Source of the DNA: DASPMP01 sp035758925
Lineage (GTDB): Bacteria > Gemmatimonadota > Gemmatimonadetes > Gemmatimonadales > Gemmatimonadaceae
Length of the DNA: 64,000 nt
Assembly: GCA_035758925.1 (NCBI GenBank)
Contig: DASTVV010000115.1
Coordinates: 1 to 64,000, forward strand
Direction: 5' to 3'
Positions 7,904 through 14,276 of the stretch are shown in pieces. The notes beneath the pieces were generated by a model, which ran no database searches, was not told the origin of the DNA, and was given only the letters and a program-made list of their open reading frames with translations. Each line of letters begins with the position of its first letter. Position 1 is the first letter of the stretch. A program made the translations under genes and the position numbers.

Positions 7904-8602
7904 ATGTTCCACGTACTGATCGAGAGTGGCGCGCATCCCGGCGAGCGGCGCGCCGGATGGACGATGACCAGCGCCGCCGTCCATGCGGGGCTGATTGCGG
8001 TGGCGGTGGCGCTCACGCTGCGTAACGCGCCGGAGCGACCCGAGCCGATCAGGACCGATGACGTGATCTGGTCCAAGCCTCAGGAAACCGCGCCGGAACG
8101 CGGAAGCGGCGGGGCAGGGCCGATTGTCGCTCCGCGGATTCCCGACATTCCAATTCCGGATATCCCCGTCGATCCGCCAATCAACTGGTCGGGGACCGTG
8201 CCGATTGGTCCTCACGACGACTATCCATTCGTCTTCAAGGACGTTTGGGGTGTTGAGGGCCATGGCGCCGGTCCGGTTCGGACTGTTCCGACTGGCGTCT
8301 ACACGGTGGGCGCGGTCGATCGTGCTGTAGCGCTTCGCAACGACAACGGCAGCCCAGTCTTTCCGGCGATACTCCGGTCGGCTGGTGTCGAGGGCGGCGT
8401 CGGCGTGCGATACATCGTGGACAGCACGGGCCGAGTGGAAGCCAAATCGATCGCGATTCTCGAGACGACGCACGCGGCGTTCGCGGAAGCCGTGGGCCGA
8501 TGGCTGCTGCGCGCGCGATATCTCCCGGCCGAGGTGAACGGGCGTCCGGTTCGACAGCTGGTCGAGCAGCGGTTCGCGTTCACCCTGCTACGGAGGGAGT
8601 AG
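7904..8602 (+). CDS. TonB-family energy transducer protein
   Basis: The protein has 232 residues. A short cytosolic N-terminus is followed by one membrane helix (about residues 20-39), a Pro-rich periplasmic linker with IPDIPIPDIP repeats, and a C-terminal TonB-type domain (about 145-232). The C-terminal part contains GVGVRYIVDSTGRVEA, a cluster before ARYLPAEVNGRPVRQ, and the end VEQRFAFTL, which match TonB C-terminal folds. TonB proteins pass proton-motive force from ExbB/ExbD to outer-membrane receptors. No exbB or exbD is nearby. The start at 7904 has GGAGG seven bases upstream, inside a strong hairpin, so translation may be conditional. Confidence 0.85.
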   Translation: MFHVLIESGAHPGERRAGWTMTSAAVHAGLIAVAVALTLRNAPERPEPIRTDDVIWSKPQETAPERGSGGAGPIVAPRIPDIPIPDIPVDPPINWSGTVPIGPHDDYPFVFKDVWGVEGHGAGPVRTVPTGVYTVGAVDRAVALRNDNGSPVFPAILRSAGVEGGVGVRYIVDSTGRVEAKSIAILETTHAAFAEAVGRWLLRARYLPAEVNGRPVRQLVEQRFAFTLLRRE

Positions 8603-8641
8603 CTCCCGAAACGGCTGCAATGGCGTGCGGCGCCAACGTGT

Positions 8642-9172
8642 TCAAACGGTGGCCGCGCGGCGTCGAACCGTGAAGGCGAGCGCGACGAATGCGAAGAGGA
8701 ACGCGAAGGCCGCGATCACGGTCGGGAGCCAGAATTCCCACGACCCTCCACCGCCGATCACGGTGACCGAGGCCGGAGTGTCAGAGCCTCGCGGTCCAGT
8801 CCACTCGACCGTGTTGCCGTTGGCGTACGTCTGCCACACGGGCCACGCGATCTGTGCCGAACCCTTTGGATTGACGGCGACGAAGGGAAACTCGACGAAC
8901 CGTTCAGGTGGCAGCGTACCGGTCCACACCGCGGACGCGGCGCGGCCAGTGCTGTCCATCGTGGCCTGGAGCTGCCAACCCGGGACGTCCGCGAACGAGA
9001 TGACGCGCACCGCGGCCGGGAATTTGATCTCCACGCGCACGGTCGCGACGTCCGCTTCGTTCGGGACGCGCAGCACGTAGCGCTCGTACGCGCCGGGGCG
9101 AGACGACCCCGGCGCGACGACCGCATGCGCGCACAACACGATTGGCAGGAGCAACGCGAACAGGTATTTCAT
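8642..9172 (-). CDS. YcnI-like protein (DUF1775), membrane-anchored, possible copper binding
   Basis: The protein has 176 residues. A signal peptide ends at about residue 15, leaving a mature N-terminus near HAVVAPGSSRPGAYERY. The family consensus also starts with His after cleavage, and in YcnI proteins this residue is part of the copper site. The following VPNEADVATVRVEIKFP is typical of DUF1775. A C-terminal helix (about 145-168) ends in RRR, which anchors it with the domain outside. The start overlaps the stop of the upstream TonB receptor (ATGA, 9169-9172), so the two are translationally coupled. A copper role for this copy is inference from family and context. Confidence 0.85.
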   Translation of the reverse strand: MKYLFALLLPIVLCAHAVVAPGSSRPGAYERYVLRVPNEADVATVRVEIKFPAAVRVISFADVPGWQLQATMDSTGRAASAVWTGTLPPERFVEFPFVAVNPKGSAQIAWPVWQTYANGNTVEWTGPRGSDTPASVTVIGGGGSWEFWLPTVIAAFAFLFAFVALAFTVRRRAATV

Positions 9173-11283
9173 CGCGCCAGCCTCAACCCCACGTAGATCG
9201 AGCGCGCGTCCGCCGGCTCGAAGTAGCGACCCGCCGCGTTGTCCACCTGCACCGAGCCGGAGTAGCGCCGGTTGGTGAGGTTGTTGGCGGCGGCGAACGC
9301 GGTGGCGCCGAACCGCTCCAGCGTCCACTCGGCCCGAAGCCCGACGCTGGACCACGCGCTGTTGGTCACCGTGTTCGGGCTGTCGAGGAAGTATGCCTCG
9401 GGTACCAGCTCGACCGAAGGCGCAATCGAGAAGCCCGATGGGTGCCGGTACTTCACCTCGGCCGACACATACTGGCGCGGCGCCCCCGGTAGCTCCTTGC
9501 CGGAGAACGCGGAGTCCTCGGTGAACGTGAAGCGGTTGTAGGCATACGACACGCGTCCACTCACCGCGTCGCGCACATCGCCGCGGGAGAAGAGTCCGAT
9601 CCAGCGCTGGAATGCGACACCGGCTTCGACGCCGGCATGGCGCGTCCGGGTTGCGTTGCGGTAGGACGGAACGGTGAATGGCGCGCCGGGGAACGGCTGC
9701 ACGTTGATGTTCAGCAGCTCGTTGCGCAGCTCGATGTCGTACAGCGACACGTCCCAGTTGATGCCCAACCGCTGCGTCCGCGCTCCGACCTCGTATTGCC
9801 ACGCCGACTGCGCCCGCAGCGGGATGAATCCGCCCGCATTGCCGAAGCTCGACAGCTCCAGCATCAGCGGCGGCTCCACCGTGCGGCTGGCGTTGGCAAA
9901 GACCTGTGTGCGATCGCTGACTCGCCCCAGGAGGCCGACGCGCGGAGAGAATGCGTCGAAGGTGCGCCGGTCGGACTGGTCGCCGTTCGACAGGAAGTAG
10001 TCGTCGACGCCACGTGTGGCCCGCTCCAGCCGCAGCCCCGCGATGGCGCTCACGCGGTCGGTGACGTCGAGGGCGTTCTCGGCGTACAGCGCGACCGTCG
10101 TGGCCCGGTCATGCTCGTCGCGCGTGAGGTTGCCGTGCTTCCCGGCAACGTTCTGGTACTGCTTGTTCTGCACGTTGCCAAGCGCCGGTTGTACGCCGAT
10201 GGTGAGATGATTCCCCTTGCCCAGCACGCCGGCGGAGTTCTCATACCGTATCTCGGCCCCCCAGTCCTGGCTGATCTGCGAGATGACTTCGAAGATTGGA
10301 TGGTCGATGTCGCGGTACTGAAGGTACGGACTCACCTCGATGCGCTGCGTGGGCGTGAGCTGCGCGCGGTACTGAATGCCCACGTGGTGGAGATCGTAGT
10401 CGCGTCCCCACTTGTTGGTCACGTTGGCAGGAGTGGCCCCCTGTGGAGTGCTCTCGAGCTCCGCTCGCGTGAGCGCTCCCGGCAGATGCTCACTCACGCG
10501 AGCCGCGAAGTAGAACGTCCGAAGGTCGGACGCGCGGTTCAGACGGTATCCGGCATGCAGGTTGACGCGATCGCGCCGCTGATCCGACCACGTGCGGTAG
10601 CCTTCGGTCTGCGTGTGGGCAAAGCTGCCGTACCAATCGAGGCCGCCGTTCACGCCGGCGGTAGCGAGCTGTCCCTTCGCGAAGCCGTTGCTGCCGCCCT
10701 GTAGAAAGGCGCTGAACGGGGACGCCGTGTACCCGGTCTGGGTGTGAAGGTTGATGGCGCCGCCAAGCGTCGCACCGCCGTAGCGTAGCGCGTTGGCGCC
10801 CTTGTAGACGTCGATGCCCTCCGTGGTCAGCAGCTCGAGGGACTCGAAGTCGGTGAAGCCGTCCGCGTTGCGGTACGGCATGCCATTCACGAGCAGGTTG
10901 ATGCCGCGCGCATGGAAGTTGTTTCGCAGACCCGAGCCTCGAACGGAGATCTGGCTTTCGTCGGCCGAGCCGAATCGCGGCTGGATGTAGACGCCGGGCG
11001 TGAAGCGCAGCACGTCGTACAGGTTGGCCTGTCGCGTGGCGCGGAGCTCGGTAGCGCGAAGCACGGTGACGCCTCCCGGCACGCGCAGGACCTTGTCGCG
11101 CTCCTCGGCCAAATCCGATCGACTGCCGATGATCGTGACGGTGGCGAGGCGAGTCGTGTCGCGCCTGGTCGAGTCAGTCTGCGCGGACGATTCACGCGAC
11201 GCGAAGACCGAGAGCGCAACGAAAGAGCACTGAACGATCCTACCGCGAAGGCGCCACGCGCCTCCGGCTTTACAGCTGGACAT
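9169..11283 (-). CDS. TonB-dependent outer-membrane receptor (FecA/OprC-like)
   Basis: The protein has 704 residues: signal peptide (about 1-35), a plug domain (about 45-165) with GVTVLRATEL, the box ISVRGSGLRNNF and GIDVYKGANALRYGG, then a 22-strand-type barrel. It ends YVGLRLAR rather than in an aromatic residue. The ATG at 11283 is preceded by GGGGGAG. It is the middle gene of a minus-strand set: a Cys/His-rich secreted protein upstream (gap 62 bases) and a YcnI-like protein downstream (ATGA overlap). That pairing suggests copper or another metal as the ligand, but the sequence alone does not decide this against ferric-siderophore uptake. Confidence 0.92.
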   Translation of the reverse strand: MSSCKAGGAWRLRGRIVQCSFVALSVFASRESSAQTDSTRRDTTRLATVTIIGSRSDLAEERDKVLRVPGGVTVLRATELRATRQANLYDVLRFTPGVYIQPRFGSADESQISVRGSGLRNNFHARGINLLVNGMPYRNADGFTDFESLELLTTEGIDVYKGANALRYGGATLGGAINLHTQTGYTASPFSAFLQGGSNGFAKGQLATAGVNGGLDWYGSFAHTQTEGYRTWSDQRRDRVNLHAGYRLNRASDLRTFYFAARVSEHLPGALTRAELESTPQGATPANVTNKWGRDYDLHHVGIQYRAQLTPTQRIEVSPYLQYRDIDHPIFEVISQISQDWGAEIRYENSAGVLGKGNHLTIGVQPALGNVQNKQYQNVAGKHGNLTRDEHDRATTVALYAENALDVTDRVSAIAGLRLERATRGVDDYFLSNGDQSDRRTFDAFSPRVGLLGRVSDRTQVFANASRTVEPPLMLELSSFGNAGGFIPLRAQSAWQYEVGARTQRLGINWDVSLYDIELRNELLNINVQPFPGAPFTVPSYRNATRTRHAGVEAGVAFQRWIGLFSRGDVRDAVSGRVSYAYNRFTFTEDSAFSGKELPGAPRQYVSAEVKYRHPSGFSIAPSVELVPEAYFLDSPNTVTNSAWSSVGLRAEWTLERFGATAFAAANNLTNRRYSGSVQVDNAAGRYFEPADARSIYVGLRLAR

Positions 11284-11308
11284 TTTCTCCCCCGAAAAGA
11301 ACGGATGA

Positions 11309-11332
11309 CCGCGAGCGGTGAGTCGCTCGCGG
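11309..11332. promoter_or_regulatory. Intercistronic 9-bp hairpin before the TonB receptor gene
   Basis: CCGCGAGCG (11309-11317) pairs perfectly with CGCTCGCGG (11324-11332) around GTGAGT. On the minus strand it lies between the Cys/His-rich gene and the receptor start, with a T-rich stretch (GTTCTTTT) about eight bases after the stem. It could be a weak terminator or attenuator, or an mRNA-stability element. Confidence 0.45.
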
Positions 11333-11345
11333 ACCTACGGACCGC

Positions 11346-11729
11346 TCAACCGCCGATGGCGGGAGGTCCGTTCGCGTAGGGGAGGAGGCGGTACGCTTCG
11401 GCGCGGGCGCTCTGATGCAGCGGCGCTGGCACCAGGGGTTCGGCAAGAACGATGCTGGCGGCTGGCGCGGATGCCACCTGCGGCACCACTGCCCCTGTCG
11501 CCGTCGTACACGAGCCGATGCACGAGCAGTGGCCGTGCGAATGGGGAGCGGCGGGCGCTTCAGTCGAGTGGCCGGCGTGGCCAGCCGGCGCTTCCTGCCG
11601 CGCTCCAGCGCCTCCCATGGAGTGCATGGGGCACTGGTGCACGAGGCTCGGTTCGCCGACGGCGCACACGAGCCATAGTGGCAGGAAAAGCGCGAGACGC
11701 TTCACGGGTGCAAAATGTATGAACGACAA
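11346..11729 (-). CDS. Small secreted Cys/His-rich protein, likely metal related
   Basis: The protein has 127 residues with an N-terminal hydrophobic signal (about 10-28). The mature region carries clusters of potential metal ligands: HQCPMHSMGG, HAGH and HSHGHCSCIGSC. The C-terminal half is Ala/Pro-rich and ends LLPYANGPPAIGG. I do not recognise a characterised family; similar small His/Cys-rich exported proteins occur next to TonB receptors and copper proteins. It is the likely first or second gene of the minus-strand cluster with the TonB receptor and YcnI-like protein, and it follows the DoxX gene by 35 bases. Metal binding is inferred from residue content only. Confidence 0.7.
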   Translation of the reverse strand: MSFIHFAPVKRLALFLPLWLVCAVGEPSLVHQCPMHSMGGAGARQEAPAGHAGHSTEAPAAPHSHGHCSCIGSCTTATGAVVPQVASAPAASIVLAEPLVPAPLHQSARAEAYRLLPYANGPPAIGG

Positions 11730-11764
11730 ACCCGGTCGGACAGCGGGTAACTACTGATTCCGGG

Positions 11765-12193
11765 CTAGTTCCAGCGTCCCTGGCCCCTGGAAACGGCGAT
11801 CCGGCCGCTGCCGAGGAAGAAGATCGCGAGCGACGTCAGCAAGAACATCAGCTCGAGCTCTGCACCCAGGCCGCCGCCGCGCGGGTTGATCTCGAACGCC
11901 TTGCTCTTCACCACCAGGAAGATCGCCATGCACATATCGAAGGCGATGACCAATGCCGCCGGCCGCGTGAGAATGCCCAACAGCAGGAGGATCGGCGCGA
12001 CGACTTCCGCGACATAGACGCCGTAGGCGACGAAGGACGGGATGTGATGCTCTGCCAGCGGACCGCTCATCCAAGCGATGCCGCCCTTGATCTTGGCCAG
12101 GCCGTGGAATCCGAGAAGAACCGCTACGCTCAACCTGAGGATCAGTTTGCCCAGGTCTTCCCAGCCGGATCGAACCATGACGGTTTCAGACAC
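11765..12193 (-). CDS. DoxX family membrane protein
   Basis: The protein has about 142 residues with four membrane helices. Features typical of DoxX are LILRLSVAVLLGFHGLAKI in helix 1 and VYVAEVVAPILLLLGILTRPAAL in helix 2, followed by a Gly-rich loop and ELELMFLLTSLAIFFLGSGR. A GTG start at 12193 has GGAG seven bases upstream and is preferred; the ATG at 12178 is the alternative. DoxX-like proteins are quinone- or thiosulfate-related membrane subunits in some organisms, but most are uncharacterised. It may be co-transcribed with the metal-type cluster downstream. Confidence 0.85.
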   Translation of the reverse strand: MSETVMVRSGWEDLGKLILRLSVAVLLGFHGLAKIKGGIAWMSGPLAEHHIPSFVAYGVYVAEVVAPILLLLGILTRPAALVIAFDMCMAIFLVVKSKAFEINPRGGGLGAELELMFLLTSLAIFFLGSGRIAVSRGQGRWN

Positions 12194-12278
12194 GTCGCGC
12201 TCCGTACAATTCGGTTGCGCGAATCCTAACCGGGCCGGCGAATGATCGCGACGCCGCGTGCGGCGCGCAGATGGTGAC

Positions 12279-13025
12279 CTATCGCACTTCAATGAGGATT
12301 GGAGCGTGATCCGATGCCTGTCGTACAGGTTCCGGCGGCGTCCACACCACCTCGCACACTGCCACCCTGTTCGCGTCGCGCTCGGGAACGAACACGTAAT
12401 CGAGGCGGACGTGGGGATCCCAGGTGGGGAACGTGTAGCCGTTGTCCTTGGGATGCAGGCGGCGCCACGCGTCGGCGTATCCCTCGTCCATCAGCAGCTG
12501 GATGGTTTCGCGCGAGATGTCGCGACCGCTGAGCCAGATCATCGCGCGAATCCAGCGCGGCATGCGTTCCACCTGGAGCAGCTCGCCTGGCGCGAGGGCG
12601 TTGAAGTCGCCCGCGATGACGTGAAACCCGTGCTGGTGCTCGCGAATGCCCTCGAGCAGCGCGCGAATCTCGCGCGCGCGTTTGCGTTCCGTCCACTTGG
12701 AAAACCAGGCGACGAGGTGCAGTCCGAAGATGCGGCAATCGACGCCCTCGAGCACCAGCTCGAGGAACGCATGCCTGGCGTTTCCCGGCTGATGCCACGC
12801 GTGATGCGTGACGGGGATGCGCGTGAGAAACCCCATCGAATACGCCGGGCGGGATCCCCAGTGCGGCAGCTCCGTCTCCTTTGACAGCGTTTCGATGACG
12901 CGGGGATCCGTGGCTTCCTGCAGCAGCACCACATCGGGACCTGAGTTGCGGATCACCTCGGCGATCGCGGCCGCCCGTCCACGGCCGCCGTACTTGATGT
13001 TGTAGCTCAGCAAGCGGACGATCAT
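12279..13025 (-). CDS. Endonuclease/exonuclease/phosphatase family protein
   Basis: The protein has 248 residues. The family's metal and catalytic motifs are all visible: LSYNIKYGG at the N-terminus, LLQEATD, HLVAWF, AGDFNALAPGE, RLDYVFV and SDHAPILIEV at the C-terminus. No signal peptide is present, so it should act in the cytoplasm. The substrate could be DNA, a phospholipid or a nucleotide, and the sequence does not decide. Its ATG overlaps the stop of the upstream nucleotidyltransferase gene (ATGA, 13022-13025), which points to a shared task. Confidence 0.88.
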   Translation of the reverse strand: MIVRLLSYNIKYGGRGRAAAIAEVIRNSGPDVVLLQEATDPRVIETLSKETELPHWGSRPAYSMGFLTRIPVTHHAWHQPGNARHAFLELVLEGVDCRIFGLHLVAWFSKWTERKRAREIRALLEGIREHQHGFHVIAGDFNALAPGELLQVERMPRWIRAMIWLSGRDISRETIQLLMDEGYADAWRRLHPKDNGYTFPTWDPHVRLDYVFVPERDANRVAVCEVVWTPPEPVRQASDHAPILIEVR

Positions 13026-13567
13026 TCGCTGGCGCCCCTCCCGGCCGGTCCGGCCGTCGTGTCCTCCTCTTTCTCCTTGGCGATGATCGTGTAGTACGGC
13101 TGGTCCATGACCCTGTCACGCAGGAACTGCACGACGTCAGAGGTCGCCTGGATGGTCACCGGCCGGCGCGCGATCTCGGTGAGTGCGCGTCGCAGCGGCA
13201 GAAACGTGGTGGACGCATCGGGATGTGCGTCTCCGAGTGGCACGGAGTGCAGGCCCGGGATGTAGAACACCTCGAAGTGCTGCACCATCCCGCCGCCGAT
13301 GAGAGTCAGATCCAGGTCACTGGTGCCGGGCCCGTCCGCGTCGAACGGCGTACCGTCCTCCCATCGTGAGCCGGTGACGGCGCTGCCGCGGAGCACCACG
13401 GAGACGTCCGGAGGAATCGCGTCGCGCAGCGTGCGAACGAACAGGTCATATCGCGCGCGGTCGCCACCGAACGCGAGACGGATGATGCGGTCGCGCACCT
13501 CGTCCCCGGTGCGCTCGGATGCTTGGGCTGCTTCGGTTCTGCTGTCCGTGGAGTTCGGGTCAGGCAT
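13022..13567 (-). CDS. Nucleotidyltransferase-fold protein
   Basis: The protein has 181 residues. The segment VVLRGSAVTGSRWEDG followed by GTSDLDLTLIGG matches the pol-beta-type nucleotidyltransferase core: G-S before a helix, then D-x-D for metal binding. The C-terminal region contains PVTIQATSDVVQFLRDR and a charged tail. It is smaller than CCA-adding or kanamycin-type enzymes and lacks clear substrate motifs. It is coupled by ATGA to the endonuclease/phosphatase gene downstream, so a small nucleotide- or nucleic-acid-modifying pair is possible. Function is not otherwise known. Confidence 0.75.
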   Translation of the reverse strand: MPDPNSTDSRTEAAQASERTGDEVRDRIIRLAFGGDRARYDLFVRTLRDAIPPDVSVVLRGSAVTGSRWEDGTPFDADGPGTSDLDLTLIGGGMVQHFEVFYIPGLHSVPLGDAHPDASTTFLPLRRALTEIARRPVTIQATSDVVQFLRDRVMDQPYYTIIAKEKEEDTTAGPAGRGASE

Positions 13568-13588
13568 CAGTCGTGGCGGCAGGGGCCG

Positions 13589-14086
13589 TCACGACACCTC
13601 AGGCAACTCCCGCACCGACACGGCGTCGACGCCCTGCGCCACGCCGGTTACCGCGCGGCGGTGGACGTCCATCTGCCCCAGATGGTATGCCAGGTGGGCC
13701 GCGAGATGCGTGAGGAACGTGGAGGTGGCCACCGTCCGTTTCGCGATCGGTTCGGGATAGGGGGCTGCCAGGTCCGCGTCGGACAGTCCGGAGAGCGTGC
13801 GCTCGACGGAGGTTATGGCCGCGTCGAGGCCCGCCAGCAGCTCCCGGCGCGGCACGTCACGTCGCGCAAACTCCGCGTCTCGATTGCGTTGATAGCCGTC
13901 CCGGGCCAGGATGGCGCCAAAGAAGTGCTGGAGGTTGCCGGCGACATGCAGGGCCAGCGTGCCACCCGTGTTCGGGACACCTGGGATCGGTCGCCACAGG
14001 CTGGCGTCGTCCGGGTACGCTTCGACCTCGCGTTTCACCGCGCGCAACTCGCGCGTGATCAGTGTCTGAATGGCGGGCAGCAGCAT
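13589..14086 (-). CDS. DinB superfamily protein (DUF1572-like)
   Basis: The protein has 165 residues and is predicted to be a four-helix bundle. Putative metal-binding His residues are in LALHVAGNLQHF and in HLAAHLAYHLGQMDVHRR, matching the three-His site of DinB/YfiT-type proteins. These often act as thiol-dependent S-transferases, but the activity of this subfamily is unknown. It lies 21 bases upstream of the nucleotidyltransferase gene on the same strand and may be in its operon. Confidence 0.85.
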   Translation of the reverse strand: MLLPAIQTLITRELRAVKREVEAYPDDASLWRPIPGVPNTGGTLALHVAGNLQHFFGAILARDGYQRNRDAEFARRDVPRRELLAGLDAAITSVERTLSGLSDADLAAPYPEPIAKRTVATSTFLTHLAAHLAYHLGQMDVHRRAVTGVAQGVDAVSVRELPEVS

Positions 14087-14164
14087 TTTGAAGAACTCGT
14101 CGGTCGAGAAGGGACTTTAGCCTTCCCGGTGCCGTCGGGCTACCTTGGCGGGCCCACGAGGCAC

Positions 14165-14176
14165 GGGGGGGGGGGG
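14165..14176. repeat. 12-base G homopolymer upstream of the S9D peptidase gene
   Basis: Twelve consecutive G lie about 100 bases upstream of the ATG at 14277, in the 190-base gap between the divergent DinB and peptidase genes. It is outside any convincing coding frame. Tracts of this length often vary by slippage and are also prone to assembly error. Confidence 0.9.
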
Positions 14177-14276
14177 AGGACTCGGCACCACGTCGACAGG
14201 CTCAGCAGACGCCGCGGCGCTGACGTATTTACCTAATAGGTCAGTTGCGGTAATCAGCCCTTCAGCCATCTGCGCC

